A DNA stretch of 50,921 nt from UBA1774 sp045223835 (GTDB lineage: Bacteria; Bacillota; Clostridia; Oscillospirales; Oscillospiraceae): positions 1 through 50,921 of the forward strand of contig JBGUZS010000169.1 in assembly GCA_045223835.1 (NCBI GenBank), read 5' to 3'. The translations under genes and the position numbers were made by a program. Shown piece after piece: positions 15,593 to 23,165 of this stretch. Within the stretch, counting starts at the first letter, position 1, and each line of letters opens with the position of its first letter. The notes under the pieces are model-generated. The model made no database searches. It was not told the DNA's origin and saw nothing but the letters and a program-made list of their open reading frames with translations.

Positions 15593-16816
15593 ATGGATAC
15601 CGTGAGCAAACGCAGACGATTTCTCATCAATCTCCTGTACTGGGCCGCAATACTGGCCATTGTCTATCTGTGCTTCCGCTACCTGCTCAAGCTGCTCATG
15701 CCCTTCGTCATCGCCATGCTGGTGGCATGGCTCCTGCGTCCGATCTGCCGGTGGTACCGGAAGAAAAACCTGCGGGGACAGCTCTATACCGCTCTGGTCG
15801 TGGCAACGGTGCTGCTGTTCTACCTGATCATCGGCGGACTGGTCATCCTGATCCTGATCAACGTCGGGGCGAATATCGCCCAGCGGCTTTCCGGCCTGCC
15901 CGCCCTGTATACTCAGACCATCGAGCCGGGGCTCAGCGGGCTGTATGCCTCGGCGGAGGAGCTGGTGAGCCGGATCGACCCGCGGCTGGAGGCTGTGGTG
16001 AACCGGGTCATGCCGGAGCTCATCTCCTCCCTGGGCAGCGCCGTTTCCCGCTTTTCCGTCACCGCGGTGACCAGGCTGACCAGCCTGGCCACCTCCATCC
16101 CCAGCGCGCTGCTCAGCGCGGCCATCTGCATCATCTCCACCATCTTTATGGCCACCACCTTTGAGTCCATCATCCGCTTCATGAAAAAGAACCTGCCGGA
16201 GAAGGTCACGGAGACCGCCGGCTATGTGGTCAAGAGCTTCCGGAACGTGATCATGAAATACGGCATCTCCTATCTGATCATCATGCTCATGACCTTCGGG
16301 GAGATCGCCGTCGGGCTGCTGATCATCGGCAAGCCCCGCGCCCTGCTCATTGCCGCGCTGATCGCCATATTCGATATTTTCCCCATCGTGGGCGCCGGAC
16401 TGATCCTGCTGCCCTGGACGGTGATCACCTTTATCCAGGGCAAGGTGCTCCAGGGGATCGGCATGGCCATCCTGTATGTGGTGATCATCATCGTGCGGCA
16501 GATCATGGAGCCCCGTATCGTGGGCAGACAGGTGGGGCTGCCGCCCCTGATCACCCTGGCCTGCATGTTCGTGGGTACCAGCCTTTTCGGCGGCCTGGGC
16601 CTGTTCGGCCTGCCCATCCTGGCCGCCATCCTTACCAACCTGAACGACGATCCTGACGTCCCCATCCGGCTGTATCGCGGGCCCGGATCGGAGGAGGGAG
16701 AGGAGGAGACGGCGGAGGAGCCGGGGAAGATCGTCTACCGGTTTGCCGGAATGAGGCAGGAGCGAGCCAAAGGGAGCAGGAAAAAGAGAGACAAAAAGGA
16801 CGAAGAAAAGCCTTGA
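15593..16816 (+). CDS. AI-2E family transporter, YtvI-like
   Basis: This 407-aa polytopic membrane protein has about eight hydrophobic helices, with LLMPFVIAMLVAWLLRPI near the N-terminus and the conserved IMEPRIVGRQVGLPPLITL region near residue 305, which place it in the AI-2E exporter/YtvI family. In spore formers YtvI is a sporulation membrane protein; other members are Na+/H+ antiporters or small-molecule exporters. The last 50 residues form a charged tail rich in Glu and Lys. A GGAGAT ribosome binding site precedes the ATG. Its stop codon lies inside the -35 box of the rplU promoter. Substrate unknown. Confidence 0.87.
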   Translation: MDTVSKRRRFLINLLYWAAILAIVYLCFRYLLKLLMPFVIAMLVAWLLRPICRWYRKKNLRGQLYTALVVATVLLFYLIIGGLVILILINVGANIAQRLSGLPALYTQTIEPGLSGLYASAEELVSRIDPRLEAVVNRVMPELISSLGSAVSRFSVTAVTRLTSLATSIPSALLSAAICIISTIFMATTFESIIRFMKKNLPEKVTETAGYVVKSFRNVIMKYGISYLIIMLMTFGEIAVGLLIIGKPRALLIAALIAIFDIFPIVGAGLILLPWTVITFIQGKVLQGIGMAILYVVIIIVRQIMEPRIVGRQVGLPPLITLACMFVGTSLFGGLGLFGLPILAAILTNLNDDPDVPIRLYRGPGSEEGEEETAEEPGKIVYRFAGMRQERAKGSRKKRDKKDEEKP

Positions 16817-16841
16817 CAGGCCTGCGCGCCGATGGTATACT
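16813..16841 (+). promoter_or_regulatory. Consensus sigma-A promoter of rplU-rpmA
   Basis: A perfect TTGACA (16813-16818), a 17-bp spacer and TATACT (16836-16841). The TGA stop of the upstream gene (16814-16816) is part of the -35 hexamer. This is one of the strongest promoters in the window, as expected for ribosomal proteins. Confidence 0.92.
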
Positions 16842-16845
16842 TCTT

Positions 16846-16879
16846 AAGCCGCTTTGAATGGGCAAAGAAAAGCCGGCTT
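16846..16879 (+). promoter_or_regulatory. Structured 5' leader of rplU (L21-leader-like hairpin)
   Basis: AAGCCG (16846-16851) pairs with CGGCTT (16874-16879), and inside it CTTTG pairs with CAAAG around the loop AATGGG. A 6-nt asymmetric bulge (AAAAGC) lies on the 3' side. It starts at the predicted transcription start. Ribosomal L21 leaders are known in Bacillota and act in autoregulation; I have not matched this one to the covariance model. Confidence 0.55.
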
Positions 16880-16926
16880 GCGCCGCGCCCCCGACAGCGA
16901 GCCTTTTTATGAGGGAGAGAGACATT

Positions 16927-17247
16927 TTGCAGTATGCGATCATCGTGACCGGCGGCAAGCAGTACCGCGTGAAGAGCGGCGACGTTCTGTTCGTGGAAAA
17001 GCTGCCGGTGGAAGCCGGGGATACCGTGACCTTCGATCAGGTCCTGGCCGTCCTGGATGATGAAAAGGAAGCCGTCATCGGCGCGCCCCTGGTGGAGGGC
17101 GCCGCGGTCACCGCCAACGTGATCAAGAACGGCAAGGCCAAGAAGATCCATGTTTTCAAGTACAAGGCGAAGAAGAATTACCGCCGGCGTCAGGGTCATC
17201 GTCAGCCCTATACCCAGGTCCAGATCGACGCCATCACGGTCGGCTGA
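16927..17247 (+). CDS. rplU: Large ribosomal subunit protein bL21
   Basis: This 106-aa protein has the family start YAIIVTGGKQYRVKSGD, the central GAPLVEGAAVTA, and the basic KYKAKKNYRRRQGHRQPYTQ that contacts 23S rRNA. I chose the TTG at 16927, 7 nt after GGAGAG, because the protein then begins one residue before the conserved YAI. An ATG at 16908 has no ribosome binding site, and a frame from 16858 begins inside the leader hairpin. Only 15 bp separate it from rpmA, so the Prp protease gene that normally sits there in Bacillota is absent. Confidence 0.95.
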   Translation: MQYAIIVTGGKQYRVKSGDVLFVEKLPVEAGDTVTFDQVLAVLDDEKEAVIGAPLVEGAAVTANVIKNGKAKKIHVFKYKAKKNYRRRQGHRQPYTQVQIDAITVG

Positions 17248-17262
17248 GAAGGAGGAGATACC

Positions 17263-17532
17263 ATGGCACATAAAAAAGGAATGGGCTCCACCAAGAACGG
17301 GCGGGACAGCAAGTCCAAGCGTCTTGGAGCAAAGCGGGCCGATGGGCAGTTCGTTCTGGCCGGCAACATCCTGTACACCCAGTGCGGCACGAAGATTCAT
17401 CCCGGCACCAATGTGGGCTGCGGCAGCAACTACAACCTCTTCGCGCTGAAGGACGGCATCGTCCGTTACGAGCGTCTGGGCCGGAACCGCAAGAAGGTCT
17501 CCGTTTACGAAGTGACCGAGGCGGCCGAATAA
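17263..17532 (+). CDS. rpmA: Large ribosomal subunit protein bL27, without N-terminal extension
   Basis: This 89-aa protein begins MAHKKGMGSTKNGRDS, so the N-terminus that reaches the peptidyl-transferase centre is encoded directly. Most Bacillota encode an extra leader (ending in a Phe-Phe type cleavage site) that the protease Prp removes. Neither the leader nor prp is present here. Two unusual cysteines replace otherwise common residues in TQCGTKIHPGTNVGCGSNYN, and the usual SDDTLF reads SNYNLF. GGAGGAG precedes the ATG and a terminator follows. Confidence 0.96.
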   Translation: MAHKKGMGSTKNGRDSKSKRLGAKRADGQFVLAGNILYTQCGTKIHPGTNVGCGSNYNLFALKDGIVRYERLGRNRKKVSVYEVTEAAE

Positions 17533-17546
17533 CGAGCCGATGAACA

Positions 17547-17574
17547 AGGCCAGCTGCGTTGCAGCTGGCCTTTT
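17547..17574 (+). terminator. Rho-independent terminator between rpmA and obgE
   Basis: An 11-bp perfect stem (17547-17557 with 17561-17571), a 3-nt loop GTT and a following TTTT. The T tract is short, so it may attenuate rather than fully stop transcription into obgE, which has no other visible promoter. Confidence 0.75.
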
Positions 17575-17590
17575 CCGTAGGAGAAGAATT

Positions 17591-18871
17591 ATGCCGATGT
17601 TTGTGGATCAGGCGGCGATCACCGTGATCGCCGGGAAGGGCGGCAACGGCGCCGTAGCCTTTCACCGGGAAAAATATGTGGCGGCCGGCGGACCGGACGG
17701 GGGAGACGGGGGCCGGGGCGGCAGCATTATCCTGCAGGCAGACGACAGCATGTCCACCCTCATGGATTTCCGCTACAAGCGCAAGTATTCCGCCCAGCCC
17801 GGGGCGGACGGACAGGGCGGCCTCCGCTCCGGCAAGGATGGGGCGGATCTGGTGATCCGGGTCCCCCGGGGCACCCTGGTGCGGGATAAGGAGACCGGGG
17901 CGGTGATCGTGGATATGTCCGGCTCCGAGCCCTTCATCCTGGCCAAGGGCGGCCGGGGGGGCTGGGGCAACAAGCATTTCGCCACCCCCACCCGTCAGGC
18001 GCCCCGTTTCGCCAAGCCGGGCATGGCCGGGCAGAAGCGGGAGGTATTGCTGGAGCTGAAGCTCCTGGCCGACGTTGGCCTGGTGGGCTTCCCCAATGTG
18101 GGCAAATCCACTCTCCTCAGCATGGTGAGCAAGGCCCATCCCAAGATCGCGGATTATCATTTCACCACCCTCTATCCCAACCTGGGCGTCGTGTGGGCGG
18201 GGGAGGGCAGCTCCTTTGTCCTGGCCGACATCCCCGGCATCATCGAGGGCGCGGCGGAGGGCGCGGGACTGGGCCATGATTTTCTCCGCCATATCGAGCG
18301 GTGCCGTCTGCTCATCCATGTGGTGGATGTTTCCGGCCGGGAGGGCCGGGACCCGGTGGAGGATTTCAAGGCTATCCGGGAGGAGCTGCGGCAGTACAGC
18401 GCCGATCTGGCGGACCGCCCCCAGATCGTGGCGGCCAATAAATGCGACATCGCCCAGGATCAGGAGACCCTGGAGCGGTTCATGGCGTATATCGCGGAGC
18501 AGGGTCTGCCCCTGTTCATGATCTCCGCCGCCACGGGCCAGGGTCTGCGGGAGCTGGTGAAGGCGGCGGCGGGGGAGCTGGCCCATCTGCCCCCGATCCC
18601 CGTGTTCCAGGCGGAATATGTGGAGCCGGAGGCCGCGCCGGGCACCGTGGAGGAGCTGAAGATCTCCCAGCCCGAGAAGGGCCTGTGGTCCGTGGAGGGA
18701 CCCTGGCTGGAGCGGCTCCTGGATCGGGTGAATCTGTCGGATATCGAGAGCAGGATGTATTTCGAACGTTCCCTGCGCCAGGGCGGCGTCTATGAACGGC
18801 TGGAGGATCTGGGTATCCGGGAGGGAGATACGGTCTCCATCTACGATCTGGAGTTTGAATACAGAAAATAG
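17591..18871 (+). CDS. obgE: Obg family GTPase (ObgE/CgtA)
   Basis: This 426-aa GTPase takes part in 50S assembly and stress control. The glycine-rich Obg domain (about 1-158) includes GGPDGGDGGRGGSI and KGGRGGWGNKHF. The G domain has G1 GFPNVGKST, switch TTLYPNLG, G3 DIPGIIEGA, G4 NKCD and G5 SAA. An OCT domain of about 80 residues closes it. I chose the ATG at 17591 because AGGAG lies 7 nt upstream; a frame opening at 17540 reads through the preceding terminator. The order rplU-rpmA-obgE is typical of bacteria. Confidence 0.96.
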   Translation: MPMFVDQAAITVIAGKGGNGAVAFHREKYVAAGGPDGGDGGRGGSIILQADDSMSTLMDFRYKRKYSAQPGADGQGGLRSGKDGADLVIRVPRGTLVRDKETGAVIVDMSGSEPFILAKGGRGGWGNKHFATPTRQAPRFAKPGMAGQKREVLLELKLLADVGLVGFPNVGKSTLLSMVSKAHPKIADYHFTTLYPNLGVVWAGEGSSFVLADIPGIIEGAAEGAGLGHDFLRHIERCRLLIHVVDVSGREGRDPVEDFKAIREELRQYSADLADRPQIVAANKCDIAQDQETLERFMAYIAEQGLPLFMISAATGQGLRELVKAAAGELAHLPPIPVFQAEYVEPEAAPGTVEELKISQPEKGLWSVEGPWLERLLDRVNLSDIESRMYFERSLRQGGVYERLEDLGIREGDTVSIYDLEFEYRK

Positions 18872-18883
18872 AGGGAAAACCAT

Positions 18884-18915
18884 ACCGGCTGCGGCATCTG
18901 CCGCAGCCGGTTTTT
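18884..18915 (+). terminator. Rho-independent terminator after obgE
   Basis: An 11-bp perfect stem (18884-18894 with 18901-18911), 6-nt loop CATCTG and TTTTT. It lies in the 59-bp gap between the convergent obgE and aldo/keto reductase genes. Confidence 0.9.
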
Positions 18916-18930
18916 GCTGGGGAGGAAGGA

Positions 18931-20046
18931 TCATTCCTCGTAGTCCATGACAGCGTTTTTCAGCTCGTCGATGATGCGGATCTTCTGGGGGCAGGCCCGC
19001 TCGCATTGGCCGCAGGCCACGCAGCCGGAGGGCCTACCGCCCTGCATCAGCGCGAGACGGTAAGCCATCTTCGCGCCCCTGGAGTCGCCGTACACCAGCT
19101 CCGTATTCCGGGCGGCGAAGACCTGGGATATGGCGATGTTCTGGGGGCAGCCCTTTTCGCAGTACTTGCAGGCGGTACAGGGTATGCCCGGCCTGGCTTT
19201 CAGCGCCTCCAGCGCCTGGGCGATCAGGCCCCGCTCCCGATCGTCAAGAGGACGGAAGGGCTTCATGAAGCGCAGGTTCTGTTCCATCTGCTCCAGGGTG
19301 GACATGCCGCTGAGGACGGTGATGACCCCATCCAGTGAGGCGGCGAAGCGGAGCGCCGCCTCCACGGGCTCCAGCCCGCCTTCCCGGAAGGGCTTTTGTA
19401 CCTCCTCCGGCAGGTTGGCCAGGGTGCCGCCCTTCACCGGCTCCATGATCACCACGGGCTTGCCGTGCTTCCTGGCAGTCTCCCAGCAGAGACGGGACTG
19501 AACGGAATTATCCTCCCAGTCCGCATAGTTGATCTGGAGCTGGATGAAATCCACCTCGGGATGCTCGGTAAGGACCTTGTCCAGCACCTCAGCCGTATCA
19601 TGGAAGGAGAAGCCCGCGTGCCGGATGAGGCCTTCCTTCTTCCGCTCCTGCACAAAATCCCAGATGCCGTATTCATCGAAAACCGGCTTGCGGGAGGCGC
19701 TGACGTTATGCAGGAGATAGAAATCGAAGTAACCCGCTCCGGTGCGCTCCAGAGATGTCCAGAACATCTGCTTGGCCTCCTCCGCCGTCTTGGGGCCGGC
19801 CCAGGCGGGGAGCTTGGTGGCGATGGTGAAGCTGTCCCTGGGATGGCGCTTGATCACAGCCTCCTTGAAGGCAGCCTCGGACTGTCCGTTGATGTAGCCG
19901 TAGGCGGTATCGAAATAGGTGAAGCCCGCCTCCAGAAACCGGTCCGCCATGATCTTGAACTGCTCGATATCCACTTTGTCTCCCAGCATGGGCAGGCGCA
20001 TCAGGCCGAAGCCCAGCTTGGGCACGTTTTTCCAGCTGTGTTCCAT
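18931..20046 (-). CDS. Aldo/keto reductase with C-terminal ferredoxin-type domain
   Basis: This 371-aa protein combines an NAD(P)H-binding aldo/keto reductase barrel (about 1-285) with a C-terminal domain bearing two 4Fe-4S motifs (CTACKYCEKGCP and CVACGQCERACP). The barrel shows FDTAYGY (catalytic Asp and Tyr), ATKLP (Lys) and LLHN (His). This fused form is common in anaerobic Clostridia and its substrate is generally unknown. I chose the ATG at 20046, 6 nt after AAAAGGAGGA; the frame continues upstream through the promoter to 20130. It is a single-gene unit with its own promoter. Confidence 0.92.
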   Translation of the reverse strand: MEHSWKNVPKLGFGLMRLPMLGDKVDIEQFKIMADRFLEAGFTYFDTAYGYINGQSEAAFKEAVIKRHPRDSFTIATKLPAWAGPKTAEEAKQMFWTSLERTGAGYFDFYLLHNVSASRKPVFDEYGIWDFVQERKKEGLIRHAGFSFHDTAEVLDKVLTEHPEVDFIQLQINYADWEDNSVQSRLCWETARKHGKPVVIMEPVKGGTLANLPEEVQKPFREGGLEPVEAALRFAASLDGVITVLSGMSTLEQMEQNLRFMKPFRPLDDRERGLIAQALEALKARPGIPCTACKYCEKGCPQNIAISQVFAARNTELVYGDSRGAKMAYRLALMQGGRPSGCVACGQCERACPQKIRIIDELKNAVMDYEE

Positions 20047-20086
20047 GAGAAATCCTCCTTTTCGTCTGTTCCGATCTGATGCTGAG

Positions 20087-20115
20087 ATTATATCGGACTT
20101 CCGCGCCAAAAGCAA
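20087..20115 (-). promoter_or_regulatory. Sigma-A promoter of the aldo/keto reductase gene
   Basis: On the minus strand TTGCTT, a 17-bp spacer and TATAAT, about 40 bp upstream of the chosen start codon. Confidence 0.75.
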
Positions 20116-20165
20116 GCGGGAGGAGCGCATCCCCGTCCGGCAGTCTTCCGCGGCCCCGGGGCGGC

Positions 20166-20200
20166 GAAAAGAAAGAGGCGCGCCGCATTTGCAGCACGCC
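20166..20200 (-). terminator. Rho-independent terminator of the ABC transporter/M20 operon
   Basis: A 10-bp stem with two G-U pairs (20177-20186 with 20191-20200), 4-nt loop, followed on the minus strand by TCTTTCTTTTC. It lies 17 bp after the M20 amidohydrolase stop codon. Confidence 0.75.
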
Positions 20201-20217
20201 CGATCCTCCGACCGCCG

Positions 20218-21657
20218 TTATTCGATCACATAGGGGACCGCATCCCGGGGAATGGGGCAGATATAGCCGCGCTGCGCCGTGCGCCTGCGGAAATCCGCCC
20301 TTGCCGCCTCCAGGATGGCGGGATCGGAGAAAAGGTCCGCCGCAGCGCCGCAGAGCACCTGAGCTGCCCAAAGCAGACCCTTGTCCCCGATGGAGCTGCC
20401 GCCGCAGCTCACGTTCTGCCAGCTGTGGCCGGGAGCGCCTGCCGGGAAGCAGAGGGCGGTGAACTGCGCCGTAGGGGTGAGCCAGCTCACATCCCCCACA
20501 TCCGTAGAGCCGGGGGAGAAATCCTCCCCGCTGTAATAGGGGAGAAGAAAGTCGTTCAGGGGTTTTGTCCCATTCCCGCTCAGGGCCCGGACCTCCTCCG
20601 CGATGGCCGGGTCATGCTGCGCGCCCAAACCGGGAAGACCCTCGGCGGCGTATGTCTTCCGCAAAGCGACGGCAAATTCCCTTTCCGACTCCGAATATCC
20701 CGGCAGGGGAACCGCCTGCATGTTGGCGTACAGACAGGCCTCCAGGGGGGGATTGGGCAGGGTATTGGCGGTGCCGTCCACGAAGATGCGGTCAAAGCTC
20801 GTCTCCGTCATCAGGGCCGCCCCCTCTGCGATCCGGTCCACCCGCTCCTGCAGGGCCAGGGTATCCGGCACATCGCGGCTCCGCACCATGTAAAGAACGG
20901 AGGCGGCGGGCTGCACCACGTTGGGGGAGACGCCGCCCCCATCGATGATGGCATAGTGGATGCGGGCGTCGCTCTTCATATGCTCCCGCAGGAACTGTAC
21001 GCCGATGTTCATCAGCTCCACCGCGTCCAGGGCGCTGCGCCCGTGCTCCGGATCCCCCGCGGCGTGGGCGGCGATACCCTTGAACCGGTAGAGCACCTGG
21101 GTGCAGGAATTGTTGGTGCCGGTGGTGATCTCGTTGGTGTCCCCAGGATGCCAGCACAGGGCCGCGTCAAGCTCCTTCCAAACACCCTCCCGGGCCAGAT
21201 AAGCCTTGGCTGCGCCGCCCTCTTCCCCGGGACAGCCGTAGAAGATCACGGTGCCCGGAAGACCGCTCCGCTCCAAGAAATGCTTGACGCCGCAGGCCGC
21301 GGCGAAGGAGGCGGTGCCCAGCATATTGTGCCCGCAGCCGTGACCGGGACCGCCGGGGACCAGAGGGTGATGCACCGCCTCCCCCGCGGCCTGGCTCAGA
21401 CCGGAGAGGGCATCGAATTCTCCCAGAATGCCGATGACCGGTTTTCCGCTGCCGAAGGAGCCGGAAAAGGCGGTGGGGATGTCCCCCAGCGACTCCGTTA
21501 TGGTGAAGCCTTCTTCCCGCAGCCTTTCCTTATACCGCTCCGCGGAGCGGTATTCCCGGAGGCTCAGCTCCGCATATTCCCAAATCTCATGGGAAAGGGC
21601 GGCGAATTCGCCGCCTCGATTTCCGATCCATGCCTGGGCTTCTGTTTTCCAATCCAT
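20218..21657 (-). CDS. M20 family amidohydrolase (AbgB-like metallopeptidase)
   Basis: This 479-aa zinc hydrolase resembles p-aminobenzoyl-glutamate hydrolase subunit B and indole-acetyl-amino-acid hydrolases. Metal-binding motifs are visible: GPGHGCGHNMLG, FYGCPGEEGG and LCWHPGD, with a late His in GAPGHSWQN. An internal dimerisation domain covers roughly residues 190-320. The start is 1 bp past the stop of the ABC ATPase gene, so it is the last gene of the amino-acid transporter operon. The likely role is to cut an N-acyl or aminoacyl conjugate brought in by that transporter (inference). Confidence 0.9.
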   Translation of the reverse strand: MDWKTEAQAWIGNRGGEFAALSHEIWEYAELSLREYRSAERYKERLREEGFTITESLGDIPTAFSGSFGSGKPVIGILGEFDALSGLSQAAGEAVHHPLVPGGPGHGCGHNMLGTASFAAACGVKHFLERSGLPGTVIFYGCPGEEGGAAKAYLAREGVWKELDAALCWHPGDTNEITTGTNNSCTQVLYRFKGIAAHAAGDPEHGRSALDAVELMNIGVQFLREHMKSDARIHYAIIDGGGVSPNVVQPAASVLYMVRSRDVPDTLALQERVDRIAEGAALMTETSFDRIFVDGTANTLPNPPLEACLYANMQAVPLPGYSESEREFAVALRKTYAAEGLPGLGAQHDPAIAEEVRALSGNGTKPLNDFLLPYYSGEDFSPGSTDVGDVSWLTPTAQFTALCFPAGAPGHSWQNVSCGGSSIGDKGLLWAAQVLCGAAADLFSDPAILEAARADFRRRTAQRGYICPIPRDAVPYVIE

Positions 21658-21658
21658 A

Positions 21659-22411
21659 TCAGTACAGCACCTTGCTCAGAAATTCCTTCGTCCTGGGGTT
21701 CTGGGGATTGTTCATGATGGCTTCAGGCCTGCCGCTTTCCGCGATAATGCCTCCGTCCATGAACAGGATCCGGTCGGAGACCTCCCGGGCGAAGCCCATC
21801 TCATGGGTGACGATGACGCTGGTCATGCCGCTTTTCACCAGGGCCTTGATGACGTCGAGCACCTCGCCCACCATCTCCGGGTCAAGCGCTGAGGTGGGCT
21901 CATCGAACAGCATGACGTCCGGCTCCATGGCCAGGGCCCGGACGATAGCCAGCCGCTGCTTCTGCCCGCCGGAAAGGCGGCTGGGATGCTCGTCCTTCTT
22001 ATCCAGCAGACCGACCCGGTTCAGAAGGGACTCCGCCTGCTCATCCGCCTCCGCCTGGGTCCGCTTGCCCAGAAGCACCGGGGCAAGGGTGATGTTTTTC
22101 ATCACGGAGAGGTGAGGGAAGACGTTGAAATGCTGGAAGACCATGCCCATCTTCTGCCTGTGGAGGTTGATATCCACCTTCTCGTTGGTGATCTCCACGC
22201 CCTCAAAAAAGATCTGCCCCGTTTCCGGCCGTTCCAGCAGGTTCAGGCAGCGGAGGAAGGTGCTCTTGCCGCCGCCGCTGGGACCGATGATGGAGACCAC
22301 CTCGCCCTTGGCGATGTGTTCCGAGACGCCCCTGAGGACATGAAGGGTCCCTTTGCCCTTGATGGTGAAGCTCTTGTGAAGGTCGACGGTTTCGATGAGA
22401 TTCTCAGTCAT
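21659..22411 (-). CDS. Polar amino acid ABC transporter ATP-binding protein (GlnQ-like)
   Basis: This is a 250-aa ATPase. Walker A is GPSGGGKST, the signature is LSGGQKQR, Walker B is DVMLFDEPTSALDPE, and the switch His follows in VIVTHEMGFA. The sequence fits the polar amino acid (PAAT) subfamily that includes GlnQ, HisP and TcyC. Its start overlaps the permease stop by 8 bp. It energises uptake of the amino acid or amino-acid derivative recognised by the lipoprotein at 23166-24005. Confidence 0.94.
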   Translation of the reverse strand: MTENLIETVDLHKSFTIKGKGTLHVLRGVSEHIAKGEVVSIIGPSGGGKSTFLRCLNLLERPETGQIFFEGVEITNEKVDINLHRQKMGMVFQHFNVFPHLSVMKNITLAPVLLGKRTQAEADEQAESLLNRVGLLDKKDEHPSRLSGGQKQRLAIVRALAMEPDVMLFDEPTSALDPEMVGEVLDVIKALVKSGMTSVIVTHEMGFAREVSDRILFMDGGIIAESGRPEAIMNNPQNPRTKEFLSKVLY

Positions 22412-23075
22412 TGGCCTTCATCCTCCTTTCAAAGGAGCTCAGCAGCTTGCTCAGAATAAAGGTGAGCACAAAATAGATCACGCCGACGATGGTCATGCAC
22501 TCCATGGCAAGGAAGGTGTTGCCCCGGACCTTCAGGCAGGCGGTCATCAGCTCGCCCACGAAGAAGGTGGAGGCCAGGGAGGTGTCCTTAATGATCATGA
22601 TGAACTCGTTCCCCAGGGCAGGGAGGATGTTCTTGATGGCCTGGGGGAGAATGATGCGGAACATGGTCTGCCGCCCGTTCAGTCCCAGGCTGCGGGCCGC
22701 CTCGGTCTGGCCCTTGTCCACCGCCTGGATGCCGCTGCGGAAAATCTCCGATACATAACAGCCGGAGTTGATGCAAAGGGCTACCGCCACGCTGGTGAAT
22801 TCCGTCACCTGGAAGGGAAGGATCTTCGGCACGATGAAATAGCCAACGTAGAGCTGGAGCAGCATAGGCGTACCCCGGATGATCTCCACAATGGCGACGC
22901 AGATCCAGTTCAGCGGTTTGAAACGCACGGTGCGTCCCAGGTACAGGAGCAGGCCCAGCACGGCGCCGAAGGCCACGGTGAGCAGACTGAGGAGCAGGGT
23001 ATAGCTGATGCCTTCCACCAGAAACACATGCCAGTATTTCTGCATGATCTTGACAATGTTGCTGAAGAAGTCCAA
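22404..23075 (-). CDS. Polar amino acid ABC transporter permease (HisM/GlnP-like)
   Basis: This 223-aa inner membrane protein has about five helices. The sequence EIIRGTPMLLQLYVGYFIVP is the characteristic N-terminal motif of the HisM family, and GQTEAARSLGLNGRQTMFRI is the EAA loop that docks to the ATPase. It probably works as a homodimer with the ATPase downstream. A 90-bp gap containing strong hairpins separates it from the binding-protein gene upstream. Confidence 0.94.
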   Translation of the reverse strand: MDFFSNIVKIMQKYWHVFLVEGISYTLLLSLLTVAFGAVLGLLLYLGRTVRFKPLNWICVAIVEIIRGTPMLLQLYVGYFIVPKILPFQVTEFTSVAVALCINSGCYVSEIFRSGIQAVDKGQTEAARSLGLNGRQTMFRIILPQAIKNILPALGNEFIMIIKDTSLASTFFVGELMTACLKVRGNTFLAMECMTIVGVIYFVLTFILSKLLSSFERRMKAND

Positions 23076-23103
23076 GGTATCGACCTCCGGAGCTCAGATT
23101 TGC

Positions 23104-23145
23104 CGGGGAAAGGTTTTCCCCGACGGGCCTTGCAGCCCGACGGGG
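23104..23145. repeat. Overlapping intercistronic hairpins between binding-protein and permease genes
   Basis: Two inverted repeats overlap here. The stronger (23118-23128 with 23135-23145) has ten G-C or C-G pairs, one T-T mismatch and a 6-nt loop. The other (8-bp arms within 23104-23122) shares its last bases, so only one can form at a time. Neither has a U tract. This is a position where processing or stabilising hairpins often raise binding-protein levels over the membrane components. Confidence 0.6.
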
Positions 23146-23165
23146 AGAGTGGTTCTAGGCGGGGA

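Noticed and set aside
17233..17262. A missed prp gene between rplU and rpmA
   Set aside because: Only 15 bp separate the genes, so no protein-coding gene fits.
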